Program-made: the position numbers and the translations under genes | Origin: Mariniblastus fucicola | GTDB lineage: Bacteria; Planctomycetota; Planctomycetia; Pirellulales; Pirellulaceae | Direction: 5' to 3' | Length of the DNA: 64,000 bases | NCBI RefSeq assembly: GCF_008087665.1 | Contig: NZ_CP042912.1 | Span: 2,170,001-2,234,000, forward strand | Notes under the pieces: model-generated | The model's database searches: none | What the model was told of the DNA's origin: nothing | What the model saw: the letters and a program-made list of their open reading frames with translations, nothing else | In this document: positions 46,124-55,549 of the stretch, one piece after another | How the letters are laid out: each line of letters starts with the position of its first letter | How positions within the stretch are numbered: the first letter of the stretch is position 1

Positions 46124-47458
46124 ATGGCAGACATCCAAGCCTTTCGAGGACTCCGATACGACCTCTCCAAAGTAGGTTCACTTTCCGACGTCGTCGCGCC
46201 GCCCTACGACGTCATCTCAGTCGAACAGCGATCTTCGCTCGAAGCTCGGAATCCGCACAACATCGTCCGGCTGATCCTTCCCGGCGATGAAGACCTCCGC
46301 GAAGGAGAGTCTGTCTACGGCTTGGCGGCCAACGAACTCAAGGCCTGGTGTCGCGACAGAATCTTGCGGCCTGATCCCGTCGCATCGGTCTACGTCTACC
46401 ACCAGTGCTTCGAATTCGAAGGCCGGCAGTACGAGCGACGAGGCTTCCTGGCTCGCGTCAAGCTCGAGCCATTTGGGGAAGGCACGATCTATCCGCATGA
46501 GCAAACTCACTCGAAAGCGAAAGAAGATCGCTATCAACTGATGAGTCACTGCCGAGCGAATCTCAGTCCCATTTTTGGAATCTATCCTGACGCTGAAAAT
46601 CGAGCTCAGGAGATTCTGGAATCCGCGATCGAAGACCGGACTCCGTTGGTCGCGACGGATGATGGAGTCGAACATCGGATGTGGAAAGTCACCGATGTGG
46701 ATGCGATCTCAAGTGCCGCGACGGTTCTGGGAGGACTGCCCGTTTACATTGCTGATGGCCATCATCGCTATGAGACGTCTTGTCGGATCCGCGACGAATC
46801 ACGCCGGGCTGGCGAATCAGGTTCAGCGGACTATGCCATGATGATGTTCATCAGCATGCACGACCCAGGGCTCGCCGTGCTGCCAACTCATCGGCTGTTC
46901 CGTGGGTTGAAAGCAATGACCTCGACGGAGCTAACCGAAAAGATCGACCGTGCGTTTGATGTCGAAGTGGTGGGCACCGGAGCCGAACTTTGCGAGGACG
47001 TTTGGCAATCGATTCAGATCGAGGATCAACAGACAACGTTGGGGCTGTATTGCGCCGCCGACGACACGTGGCTGCTAGCGAGGCTCTCGGTTGATGGGCT
47101 GGCGATGATGGAAAAACTGGCACCTGATCAAAGCGATCGTTGGCGCGGGCTGGGAGTTTCGTTGCTACATCGGTTGCTGGTTGAGGAGTTGATCGGCGAG
47201 AAAGATCTGCCGGCTCCCAAGTACGTCCATGCTATCGACGAAGTGTTGGATGGAATCAAAAACGGTGATTCGGCGGGACGCGATGCGACTGGGCAAACAG
47301 GAACCGGGGCCGCTTTCGAACTGGTCGCGTTGGTCATGCCCGCGAGCGTGGAGGACGTGAAGCAGATTTCCGAGCAGGGATTACGGATGCCGGCGAAGAG
47401 TACTTACTTCTTTCCGAAGCTGTTGAGCGGACTGGTGATTAACCCGTTGGATGATTAG
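46124..47458 (+). CDS. DUF1015 family protein
   Basis: A 444-residue protein starting at ATG 46124 (MADIQAFRGLRYDLSKVG). The DUF1015 hallmarks VVAPPYDVIS, HPHEQTHSKAKEDRYQL-like IYPHEQTHSKAKEDR, YIADGHHRYETS and LPTHRLFRGL are all present, and the length fits. The family is widespread and mostly uncharacterised. It lies just upstream of a parS-like site and parAB; there is no sign it belongs to partition. Confidence 0.92.
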   Translation: MADIQAFRGLRYDLSKVGSLSDVVAPPYDVISVEQRSSLEARNPHNIVRLILPGDEDLREGESVYGLAANELKAWCRDRILRPDPVASVYVYHQCFEFEGRQYERRGFLARVKLEPFGEGTIYPHEQTHSKAKEDRYQLMSHCRANLSPIFGIYPDAENRAQEILESAIEDRTPLVATDDGVEHRMWKVTDVDAISSAATVLGGLPVYIADGHHRYETSCRIRDESRRAGESGSADYAMMMFISMHDPGLAVLPTHRLFRGLKAMTSTELTEKIDRAFDVEVVGTGAELCEDVWQSIQIEDQQTTLGLYCAADDTWLLARLSVDGLAMMEKLAPDQSDRWRGLGVSLLHRLLVEELIGEKDLPAPKYVHAIDEVLDGIKNGDSAGRDATGQTGTGAAFELVALVMPASVEDVKQISEQGLRMPAKSTYFFPKLLSGLVINPLDD

Positions 47459-47468
47459 GACGCCTACG

Positions 47469-47484
47469 AGTTCCACGTGAAACA
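47469..47484. promoter_or_regulatory. parS site (candidate)
   Basis: AGTTCCACGTGAAACA matches the bacterial parS consensus TGTTnCACGTGAAACA at 15 of 16 positions (only the first base differs). It begins 10 bp after the DUF1015 stop and 620 bp before parA. ParB is expected to load here. Confidence 0.8.
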
Positions 47485-47716
47485 GGTTCAGTTTGATGGG
47501 GGATCCAAATGTCATTTACGGTTTGCAGCAATCTCTTCGCCAACCGATCGGCACGGCTGGAAAGGTTGCCGAAGCGTTGTCCGTGAGGTCATGATTCGAG
47601 TTCGATTGCGATCCTGAAGTATCCGATTCAGACCGGTTGTCCCAAGTGTCTGACCGTTGGCTCGGACCGACCTCAGAGCATTCGGCGAGAGAGTTGTCAG
47701 AGTTCCGCTGGCCGTC

Positions 47717-47732
47717 AGTTTCCCGTGGAACA
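47717..47732. promoter_or_regulatory. Second parS-like site (weaker)
   Basis: AGTTTCCCGTGGAACA matches parS at 14 of 16 positions when the variable arms (TGTTtCACGTGgAACA) are allowed. The core ACGTG is changed to CCGTG, so binding may be weak. Confidence 0.5.
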
Positions 47733-48089
47733 TACGGTGGAGTTCGACAATTCGAATCGTGTCGTGCCATTCAGGATTAACAATAAGGCTCGCAAGTAAA
47801 CGATTGCTGTGCGGTCGATTATCGAAAAGGAGGCGACGCAAAACTCGTTCGTTGTCGCTTCTGAAAATGCAACTCGCCGCGAGTTTCCGTAGTCGTTTCC
47901 ACGGCTTCTCCCGTCGCCGCGTTGGGCTTCATGCACAACGGTTGGAATTTAGATTCGCAAAACCCGTCGTCGCGAAATGCTATTACGCACATATTCCCGT
48001 TTGAGCGTTTCGACGTTTCGGTTATTTTCTCATTCGCAAAACAACCGAACCCGAAAGGGTCGAATCATGTGCTAGCGACAGGGAAGATC

Positions 48090-48836
48090 GTGAGCAGGAC
48101 ACTGTGTATCGCCAATCAGAAAGGTGGAGTCGGGAAAACGACGACCTCCATCAACTTGGCGTCAGGTCTTGCCACCGCCGGGCACTCGGTCTTGCTCGTC
48201 GACATGGACCCGCAATGTAACGCCACGTCGGGCTTGGGCCTCGAACCAGCCAAACAGCATCCGTTGATCACCAACACGCCCATTCGCCACAGTGTGCTAG
48301 CAACCGATGTCGAAGGACTGGACGTGCTTCCTGGTAGCGGCTCATTTCGTGACGCCGATACGCTGGCTAACTCCGACCAGACGGCGACAGAGATCGTCGT
48401 GGAACATCTTCGCAGCGGAGCCCTGATCTACGACTACGTACTGATCGACTGTCCTCCTTCTTTGGGAACTCTGACCCGAGCCGCGCTTGCGGCCTCGAAT
48501 GAAGTCGTGCTGCCAATCCAATGTGAGTACTTCGCGATGGAAGGCCTGACTCAAATGATTGGTGTCATCAAAGAAGTCATGCTTGAACGTCCCGGCGAGC
48601 TGACGTTCGGAGGCATCGTGCTGACCATGTACGACGAGTCCCTCGAGCTGACCGCTGAAGTGGATGCTGACCTGAGACAATTTTTTGGCGAAGTCGTTTT
48701 CGATACCGTCATCCCACGCGACGTGCATGTCGCCGAAGCACCCAGCCATGGTCTGAGTGTGTTGGACTATGCACCGCGATGTCGTGGGAGCCGAGCTTAC
48801 ACTGAACTCTGTATGGAGATACTGGAACGTGACTAG
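48090..48836 (+). CDS. parA: Chromosome partitioning ATPase ParA
   Basis: A 248-residue ParA/Soj protein, GTG 48090 chosen so that SRTLCIANQKGGVGKTTT begins the protein. The deviant Walker A motif KGGVGKTT, Walker A' LLVDMDPQCNATSGLG and Walker B YVLIDCPPSLG are intact. There is no N-terminal HTH, so it is the small chromosomal type. ParA works with ParB on parS to move replication origins apart. parB starts inside the end of this gene. Confidence 0.95.
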   Translation: MSRTLCIANQKGGVGKTTTSINLASGLATAGHSVLLVDMDPQCNATSGLGLEPAKQHPLITNTPIRHSVLATDVEGLDVLPGSGSFRDADTLANSDQTATEIVVEHLRSGALIYDYVLIDCPPSLGTLTRAALAASNEVVLPIQCEYFAMEGLTQMIGVIKEVMLERPGELTFGGIVLTMYDESLELTAEVDADLRQFFGEVVFDTVIPRDVHVAEAPSHGLSVLDYAPRCRGSRAYTELCMEILERD

Positions 48837-49884
48837 AAAGAAACGACTTGGACGCGGGCTCGAAGCATTGCTGAACTCGACCGAGCCTGATCATAGCGCC
48901 ACGATTGCTGTGATGGATCCGGGAAACAACTTCATCGATCGGAACCACGACGGCATCCCGGATGGTGCTCAGCCGGAAATGTCAGGGGCAACAAACGCTC
49001 AGACAGACGTTGTCGCGGCGGATCGGTCGCGAACGCCGCAGCCTCAAATTGACTCCGTTCCGGAAAACAGTTTGACCAGTGACGTCGTGCACTTGAGCGT
49101 CTACGAGATCGAAGACAATCCCTTTCAGCCTCGCCGCGAGTTCAGCGAACCTGAAATCGTTTCGCTTTCGGAGAGCCTCAAAGAACACGATCTGATGCAG
49201 CCGATTTTGGTAAGGGTTGTTGACGACCGTTATCAACTTATTAGTGGCGAGCGTCGTTTACGGGCCGCAATAAAAGCCAACTGGCAAACGATCCCGGCTC
49301 GAATTCGAAACGCAGACGATCGCTTGGTGTCTGAGCTGGCGATCGTCGAAAACTTGCAGCGAAAGGACCTGAACGCGATCGAGAAAGCGTTGTCGTTCCG
49401 CCGCTACATCGATGAGCACCGTTGCACGCAAGAGGATCTGGCAAAGCGGTTGAAGATTGACCGTTCCACGATTGCGAACCTGATGCGATTGCTGGAATTG
49501 CCGACCAAAATTCAGACTTCTGTCCAGACCGGGCGGATTTCGGCTGGTCATGCCCGGGCGTTGCTTCCGCTGGGCGATGCTCAGATGCAGCAGGCCTGGT
49601 GCGACCGGATCGAGCGTGAGGGGTTAAGCGTTCGGGCGATCGAGAAACTGGTTGCAGAACAAATTGCTGACGAAGAAGTTCACGGCCGGGCCAACGCGGA
49701 GCGGGCCAGAAGAAGCCGCGATCGCCAAGTCGAGGCGTTGCAGCACGAACTTCGGATGGCGTTGGGAACAGCGGTGAAGATCAAGACAGGCGCTAAAAAC
49801 CGTGGTCAGATCGTGATTTCGTTCAAAGACAACGACGAATTCGAGCGTCTGCGCGAACTTTTGCTCGACGGCGGTGCTCAGTAA
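48829..49884 (+). CDS. parB: Chromosome partitioning protein ParB
   Basis: A 351-residue ParB/Spo0J. GTG 48829 overlaps the parA stop by 8 bases; KKRLGRGLEALL is the ParA-contact N-terminus. The CTPase fold shows NPFQPRREF and LISGERRLRAA (nucleotide motif), then ELAIVENLQRKDLNAIEKA and the HTH TQEDLAKRLKIDRSTIANLMRLLELP. The linker between the N-terminus and CTPase domain (residues 20-80) contains DRNHDGIPD (37-45), which has the calcium-loop pattern of dockerin/thrombospondin type-3 repeats and is unusual in ParB. It is cotranscribed with parA. Confidence 0.95.
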   Translation: MTRKKRLGRGLEALLNSTEPDHSATIAVMDPGNNFIDRNHDGIPDGAQPEMSGATNAQTDVVAADRSRTPQPQIDSVPENSLTSDVVHLSVYEIEDNPFQPRREFSEPEIVSLSESLKEHDLMQPILVRVVDDRYQLISGERRLRAAIKANWQTIPARIRNADDRLVSELAIVENLQRKDLNAIEKALSFRRYIDEHRCTQEDLAKRLKIDRSTIANLMRLLELPTKIQTSVQTGRISAGHARALLPLGDAQMQQAWCDRIEREGLSVRAIEKLVAEQIADEEVHGRANAERARRSRDRQVEALQHELRMALGTAVKIKTGAKNRGQIVISFKDNDEFERLRELLLDGGAQ

Positions 49885-49938
49885 TTGAGCCGCAAAAAAC
49901 GCCGGATCAACTATCGTTTTTTCACGTCAATAAACGTC

Positions 49939-49967
49939 TTGCGGCTATCGTGAGACGACATTATGAT
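49939..49967 (+). promoter_or_regulatory. Likely promoter of tRNA-Pro
   Basis: TTGCGG, 17-nt spacer, TATGAT (49962-49967; 5 of 6 to consensus). The start would be near 49975, 30 nt before the tRNA. Confidence 0.5.
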
Positions 49968-50004
49968 TTGGCCTCTGACGGGAAATCGTCAAGCTAAAAA
50001 AGCT

Positions 50005-50079
50005 CGGGGTGTAGCGCAGTCTGGCTAGCGCACCTGGTTTGGGACCAGGGGGTCGAAGGTTCGAATCCTTTCACCCCGA
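50005..50079 (+). tRNA. tRNA-Pro (TGG anticodon)
   Basis: Acceptor arms CGGGGTG (50005-50011) and CACCCCG (50072-50078); anticodon stem CCTGG/CCAGG with loop TTTGGGA and anticodon TGG at 50040-50042. No CCA encoded. A run of T follows, which may end the transcript. Confidence 0.97.
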
Positions 50080-50121
50080 CTTTTTTTTCTTTTATGGCAC
50101 GTCTTCCCGCATTTCACACGG

Positions 50122-50679
50122 ATGTCGTCGGAAGTACGGATGGATTCGCCACTCTTTTATGAAGACATAGCTGTCGGACAGAGCTGGACCAGTCCTCGGC
50201 GTACCGTCACCGAAGCGGATGTTGTGAACTTCGCGACGATGACCGGTGACTTCAATCCGCTGCACGTGGATTACGATTACGCCGCCAAGACTCCGTATCG
50301 CCAGCCGATTGCTCATGGGCTGCTGGGCCTTTCATGGGTCGCCGGACTCGGTAGCTATTTCCCCAACGTCAACACGGTCGCGTTCACGGCTGTTCGGAAC
50401 TGGGAATTTGTCAGGCCACTGTTCTTTGGTGACACCGTGTTCGTCGAAACGACTTGCCTTGAGAAAACGCCCGCCGGTCGACGAAACGGAAAAGTCATCT
50501 GGCAGCGCCACTTGGTGAACCAGTCGCAGCACGTCGTTCAGCAAGGCAGTTTCGAGACACTTGTCTCGATGAAGAACGCTGTTCGCAAGCCCAAGTTTCA
50601 CAGCGAGCAGGAATCTCGTCCGTCGATCTACGCCAACGAGCAGTCTGACGGATTCGGTCGCGAAGACCACGACCGCTAG
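50122..50679 (+). CDS. MaoC-family hydratase/dehydratase
   Basis: A 185-residue hot-dog-fold protein. The hydratase motif is FATMTGDFNPLHVDYDYA (Asp and His catalytic) followed by RQPIAHGLLGLSWVAGL. The family hydrates enoyl-CoA or enoyl-ACP thioesters. The substrate is not evident and no other fatty-acid gene is adjacent. Confidence 0.88.
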   Translation: MSSEVRMDSPLFYEDIAVGQSWTSPRRTVTEADVVNFATMTGDFNPLHVDYDYAAKTPYRQPIAHGLLGLSWVAGLGSYFPNVNTVAFTAVRNWEFVRPLFFGDTVFVETTCLEKTPAGRRNGKVIWQRHLVNQSQHVVQQGSFETLVSMKNAVRKPKFHSEQESRPSIYANEQSDGFGREDHDR

Positions 50680-50821
50680 CACTTCGCTGTAAAAGCCTGT
50701 CTCTGCCCGGATAATCCGCAAGGTTTCCTCAAGTGGGACAATCGGAGGCGTCGATGAGTGAAGACGATGGTGTCATTCTGTTTGTCGAGTGCGCCCGAGG
50801 TCTCATTCGCAAGAAAATTCG

Positions 50822-52225
50822 ATGAGCGAAATCCCACAAACCAAAATGTTGTCAAAACTTGGCCGACGTCGAAGGCAGATGGCCTTTCTCGTGGTCGCCG
50901 CCGCTACGTTTTTCTGCCTCAGCCTGATTTGGCCGATGTCGACGAAATCGTGGCGCAGCGAAAGCGAAATCGCCTTGCAATTGACTGCGAGAAAAGACTC
51001 CGCAACTGAATTCAAAAAGCTGTTGGGAGAAGTCGTCAAACGGCACACCTCTCCGGAATCGATCGCTCGAACGCTTGAGCACAATGGCATCGCGATCGAA
51101 GGCAGCGACATCGCTGTTTCGGAGATTGCGAACAAAGTCCACCGACGGTTGAACGTTAGCCTGTTCGACAAGAACATGGATCCCGATCTGGTCAACATTC
51201 GAGTCGGACTCGAGGGCTATGCGACCGAAGAAGAAAACTACTTCGTTAACGTTCTTGCCACGACCATCGCCAAGGACTTTATGACGTCTCCTCTGGCCGG
51301 AATTCTTCCGACTGAATTGGCGCCTGTTGAGGACATCGAATCGCTGCAACAGCGACACGCAGAAATTGAGACTCGTGCCAACGCACTGCTCAGTCAGATT
51401 CAATCCAATCTGCAACAATCCGCGAATGAAATGGTTCAGTCGCAACAGGACGTTCCGCTGTTGGGTGACTCGACCGAAAGTTTGGCTGATTTGCAAAACC
51501 GGCTTCGTGAATTGGCTTTGCAACGCCAGCGAATTGAGTCGTCGGGCGGAAGCGTGATGCTGGAGTTGGCTGCGATCGATCAGCAGATCGACGATGTGCA
51601 GCGTCGAGTCAATGCTGCCGGCGAAGAGTCTTCCGGACCGTTTCACATGGCCAGCCACACTTTGAATCGCGTCGCGACGGGTGAAGGTTTACAGGTCAAT
51701 TTCGATTCATTGCGAAGCACGATCAGCGATCTGGCGAATGTTACTGCTGAAGCGTGCACGGCTGCAGAGACTGCTGCCAGAACACGTCCAGCGTTCACGA
51801 TTTCAAGTGTCCGCGGTCGAGCACCGGTTCCTGTCGGAGCCATCCCGTCGACTCGCGAGCTGCTTTTTTTGATGTTGGCTTCCACCGTTTTCGCAACTAT
51901 TGTCTCGCTGGCTTACCAGCCGTTTTCCCAACGTGGGTTTGAGACAGTCGATCAAATCGGAAAGAAGCTGAAGTTGCCAGTGATCGCGACTTTGGAATCA
52001 CGAAACGAATTCGAAGACATCACGGGACCAGGAATTCCTGTTGAGCCCGTGAAAGCAGAAGTGCCTGGTTCGAATCAGGTGGTCAACGTTTGCAAATGGA
52101 TCCTGTTTTGCAGCTTGATGTTGACGATTGGCTTCTGCCTGGTGAACGCCGACATTCGGGATGCCTTCATGGTAAGCCCGTTTCACGGTTTCGCCGAGAT
52201 CGTCTGGACGCTCAAAGGAAACTGA
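50822..52225 (+). CDS. Wzz-like chain-length-determinant protein
   Basis: A 467-residue protein from ATG 50822 (MSEIPQTKMLSKLG). A membrane helix (MAFLVVAAATFFCLSLIWP) opens it, then a helical coiled-coil domain of about 300 residues with SLQQRHAEIETRANALL and LRELALQRQRIE, then a second helix (LLFLMLASTVFATIVSLAY), then FETVDQIGKKLKLPVIATL, which corresponds to the segment after the second helix in Wzc/CapA proteins, and a third helix (WILFCSLMLTIGFCLVN). Such proteins set polysaccharide chain length and adapt a tyrosine kinase. The next two genes are an AAA ATPase and a CpsD-like protein, consistent with a split Wzc system. Confidence 0.8.
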   Translation: MSEIPQTKMLSKLGRRRRQMAFLVVAAATFFCLSLIWPMSTKSWRSESEIALQLTARKDSATEFKKLLGEVVKRHTSPESIARTLEHNGIAIEGSDIAVSEIANKVHRRLNVSLFDKNMDPDLVNIRVGLEGYATEEENYFVNVLATTIAKDFMTSPLAGILPTELAPVEDIESLQQRHAEIETRANALLSQIQSNLQQSANEMVQSQQDVPLLGDSTESLADLQNRLRELALQRQRIESSGGSVMLELAAIDQQIDDVQRRVNAAGEESSGPFHMASHTLNRVATGEGLQVNFDSLRSTISDLANVTAEACTAAETAARTRPAFTISSVRGRAPVPVGAIPSTRELLFLMLASTVFATIVSLAYQPFSQRGFETVDQIGKKLKLPVIATLESRNEFEDITGPGIPVEPVKAEVPGSNQVVNVCKWILFCSLMLTIGFCLVNADIRDAFMVSPFHGFAEIVWTLKGN

Positions 52226-52287
52226 GTCCGCGAAGCATTTAGACCCAAACTCTACGCTCCCAACAAAAGAAACGACAGGAAGTCGTC

Positions 52288-55200
52288 ATGTACGAACAGG
52301 CCTTTAACCTTACATCTCGCCCGTTCACGTCTACGCATTACGTGAAGCACTATTTTCCAGCCGCTGCGATCGATCAGTCGCTCCAGCAGTGCAAAATGAT
52401 CGTCGAACGAGGCGCCGGTCCGGTCATCGTGGTTGGTGATCACGGAACCGGAAAGACGCTGCTGCTGGCGATGTTGGAAGACAATTTCAAATCACAGTAT
52501 CGCGTCGTCAATATTTCCGCTTCGTTGATTCGTGGTCGGGAAGACTTGCTGCAAAACATCCTCTACCAGCTGCAGCTCAATTGCCGCGGACTCGGCGAGA
52601 ACGAGATGCGTCTGGATCTAATTGAGTATCTCAAAGCCGATCAAAGCGGTGGCATTCTCTTGATGGTCGACGATGCTCAAAAGCTCGGCCGCGAGACGAT
52701 CGAAGAGATGCAGCTGCTGACCGATTTCATTCGCGACGGACAACCTCGAGTTCGACTCGTCGTGGCCGGAACGCAAGCTCTGGAGGAGCGTTTGGCGGAC
52801 ACTCGACTGGTGTCTTTCAATCAACGCGTTGCCGGACGCTGTTTCCTGTGCTGCTTGAGCCGCGACGAAGTTGAAGCTTACGTTCGAGCTCATCTCGAAC
52901 GCGCCGGTGGTCAACCGGATGAACTGTTCACGCCCGAATCGTATCGCGCGATCTACGAAGTCACCGAAGGCAAGCCGCGATACATCAATCAGGTTTGCGA
53001 TCACGCCATGATTTTCTCTGCGACACGCGGAATCGTCCCAGTGACCGATTCTCTGGTTCGCGAAGCATGGTTTGATATTCAGAATTTGCCTGGCAGTGTT
53101 GCACCTGCAGGTTCCGGTGCTTCGATGAGCGATTCTGGCCTTGCGCAGAAGACAATCGAAACAGAAGACAATGAAGGCTGGACCGTTCTCGAATTCGGTG
53201 AGCTTTCTGATGCCGATTCGTTCGAAGACGGCGTTCCTGCAACGTCGGTTGAAGACGTTGCAAACGTCGAAGAGCCAATTGTTGAAACTGCTCCGGTAGA
53301 AGCACCAGCCGTCGAGCCAGTCGCTGAATTGCCTGCACAACCTGAAACGATTCCAGGGCCAAGCTTTTCAGTGGGGCCAATGGGCGAAGTTCAATCGCTT
53401 TCGCAAACACCGGCTGACGATGCCGCGCCGTCCATTCCAGTGCAAGTCGATGCATCTGAAGTTTCGCTGGAGTCAAATGACGATGCCGGAATCGATGTGC
53501 CAACCGCTGCTGGTGGCGCGGCGATTTTGGCGTCCGCGATGGCAGGATTTGGCTTGGCTCAGGGAGACGCTCAAAACGAATCAACAGAAGTTTCAGCTCC
53601 GGAGTCCATTGAGCCCGTAGCGGAACTTTCGTCTGCGGAAGAAGTTCAAGCTGCGGCTAATTTTGCGGTTCCGGCCGAGTCGCCGATGCCAGCTTCGACT
53701 TCGTTTGACGAAGCCCCTGCGGTTGAGCCGTACGAATCTCCGGTCGAAACCTCCGCTGTTCAGTCTGCTCCTGTTCAACCTGCTCCAATTCAATCCCTTC
53801 CCGTCGAGTCCGTCGTTCCTGAGCCTGTGATTCCGGAGCCCGTAGCAGAAGACCCATTCGCGACCGACGATTTTGAGAACGAAGAAGTGCTCACCGATGC
53901 GTACTCTCCGTTCGTTGCACAACAGAATCAAAAGTCACTCGACGTGACGACCGAACAGTTGCAGAACTTGAATCCACAAGACGTCTTTGTCACCAATGAA
54001 GCTCCGGCGGCAGAGGTTGATTCAGCGATCGACAACGAAGAGGAATCGTTCCCGACTTTCGACACCGCGATGCAAGCTCCGGAGCCTGTTCGAGAACCAA
54101 TCAAGCCTCAACTTGATCCACGCGAAACGGAAGAAACGCGTCAGCTCAACGACGAGCTCGGACCGAATTCGCTCAGCGAAGAGTTTCTGCTCAATCGTCC
54201 GGCCGCTTTGATGGAGAACGATTCAGAAACGTTTGTGGGGCATCCGGAAGCCGCAAAAGTCTCTTCCGTGGACCTCGAACCTGTCGAAGCCGCAGTCGGT
54301 TCCGGCTTTGTCCCGCTTGATCCGGACGCGGAACCCGTTCCGCCGATTCAGCAAGCTGCACCAGAAATGGAAACTCCGGCAACTTCGCCCACCGCGCCGG
54401 TGCCTTTAATGCCTCCGCCTCAATTTTTGCCCGATACACGAATGCCGGAGCCGACGGGCGAGCAGGACGTTGTTCCGCCAGTCGCCGACGGTACGCCCTA
54501 TCTGGTCGACTCGGCTCCGCTTGAGCCAGGTGCCGCTTTACCGGCGCCGATTGAGCCCGTGAATTCTTTGCCGGATCCCGTCAAGCCTGTTTCGCCAGAA
54601 GCCGCATCGCCTCAGCAAGCCGAGTCTGTTCCGGTCGTTCAGGAAAATGCCATCGCGTTTCAGCCCCCGCAGATCGTTGCTCCAACTGTATCCACGGCGC
54701 AGATTCCAACTCCGGAAATTGCCGCGTCCTCCGCGCCTTTATCGACGCAACAATCTGTTGCACCGAATATTCCGTCGGTTGCTGATCCGGCAGCGGAAAC
54801 ACCAGTTGCTGAACAACCTGTTGCAGCTGAACCCGAGAAGTTTCACGAACAGGCGCCGAGTCCAGATGATCCGGAGATTCGCCGGCAGGCTGAAGAAATT
54901 ATTCGTTCGCTCGCAGCGGCATCGACGACTGAGGAGCCAGAAGTTTCACATGAAACACCTGCTGCACCGGTCGCGATTGAAGAAGAAACCAACGCGATCG
55001 AATCGACTATTCAACGTTCGATCGCCGCACGAGAAATTCCGGAAGAGCCGGCTCGCGTGTTGACTCCTCCTGTCGTTATGCCGGACCTCGGTCAGATCAA
55101 AGAGTCGCTTCGCCAGGCACAGGAAGGCCAAGGCTATGCCCAGGTTCCACCGACTCAATCTGTGCCAGAACCGACGCCCGTGCCGTCAACTGCGGCACCA

Positions 55201-55539
55201 GCATCCGGCGCTGGAAAGATTCCAGTTCACATGGCTGACGACGATGCAACCATGCCGGAACGTCGGATTCTGGAGGAAGTTCAAGAGCAAGTTTCGATGG
55301 TCACTCCACCGATTCCGATGTCGCTTGTTCAGGAGACCCCAGTCGACGGACAGGACGATCGGGACATTCTGGATATGAACAAGGAACAACCTCCGCTCAA
55401 CGTAGCTGGCAAGCCTCCTGAGCCAACTCCTCTTCCAGCTTGGTCGAAGCAGGAACCGTCACAGGGCGAGGCGGCGCGGGTTGACTATCAGAAGCTGTTT
55501 GACCAATTGCGAAACGTTCAAAGCAATCAAAATAGTTGA
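52288..55539 (+). CDS. ExeA-like AAA ATPase with long Pro/Glu-rich tail
   Basis: A 1083-residue protein. The first 270 residues form an ExeA/PEP-CTERM-associated-type AAA ATPase: MYEQAFNLTSRPFTSTHYV, Walker A GDHGTGKT (Lys56), Walker B GGILLMVDDAQKL, VRLVVAGTQALEERL, and GGQPDELFTPESYRAIYEVTEGKPRYIN. From about 290 to 1040 is a Pro/Glu/Ala/Val-rich tail without clear domains. The C-terminal end (RVDYQKLFDQLRNVQ) is helical. ExeA drives peptidoglycan opening or secretion in other systems. The next gene starts 10 nt after its stop. Confidence 0.85.
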   Translation: MYEQAFNLTSRPFTSTHYVKHYFPAAAIDQSLQQCKMIVERGAGPVIVVGDHGTGKTLLLAMLEDNFKSQYRVVNISASLIRGREDLLQNILYQLQLNCRGLGENEMRLDLIEYLKADQSGGILLMVDDAQKLGRETIEEMQLLTDFIRDGQPRVRLVVAGTQALEERLADTRLVSFNQRVAGRCFLCCLSRDEVEAYVRAHLERAGGQPDELFTPESYRAIYEVTEGKPRYINQVCDHAMIFSATRGIVPVTDSLVREAWFDIQNLPGSVAPAGSGASMSDSGLAQKTIETEDNEGWTVLEFGELSDADSFEDGVPATSVEDVANVEEPIVETAPVEAPAVEPVAELPAQPETIPGPSFSVGPMGEVQSLSQTPADDAAPSIPVQVDASEVSLESNDDAGIDVPTAAGGAAILASAMAGFGLAQGDAQNESTEVSAPESIEPVAELSSAEEVQAAANFAVPAESPMPASTSFDEAPAVEPYESPVETSAVQSAPVQPAPIQSLPVESVVPEPVIPEPVAEDPFATDDFENEEVLTDAYSPFVAQQNQKSLDVTTEQLQNLNPQDVFVTNEAPAAEVDSAIDNEEESFPTFDTAMQAPEPVREPIKPQLDPRETEETRQLNDELGPNSLSEEFLLNRPAALMENDSETFVGHPEAAKVSSVDLEPVEAAVGSGFVPLDPDAEPVPPIQQAAPEMETPATSPTAPVPLMPPPQFLPDTRMPEPTGEQDVVPPVADGTPYLVDSAPLEPGAALPAPIEPVNSLPDPVKPVSPEAASPQQAESVPVVQENAIAFQPPQIVAPTVSTAQIPTPEIAASSAPLSTQQSVAPNIPSVADPAAETPVAEQPVAAEPEKFHEQAPSPDDPEIRRQAEEIIRSLAAASTTEEPEVSHETPAAPVAIEEETNAIESTIQRSIAAREIPEEPARVLTPPVVMPDLGQIKESLRQAQEGQGYAQVPPTQSVPEPTPVPSTAAPASGAGKIPVHMADDDATMPERRILEEVQEQVSMVTPPIPMSLVQETPVDGQDDRDILDMNKEQPPLNVAGKPPEPTPLPAWSKQEPSQGEAARVDYQKLFDQLRNVQSNQNS

Positions 55540-55549
55540 GACTTTCGAA

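Larger units (their letters stand above)
47459..48089. other. Gene-free region upstream of parA with parS-like sites
   Basis: About 630 bp without a convincing gene. A minus-strand frame of 109 codons (47512-47841) has no family features. Two parS-like sequences lie in it, at 47469-47484 and 47717-47732. Confidence 0.6.

Noticed and set aside
47512-47841. 109-codon frame on the minus strand before parA
   Set aside because: No family pattern, and the region holds parS-like sites; likely non-coding.
54942-54957. Third parS-like sequence AGTTTCACATGAAACA
   Set aside because: It lies inside the AAA ATPase coding tail, and the central CG needed for ParB binding is CA; probably chance.
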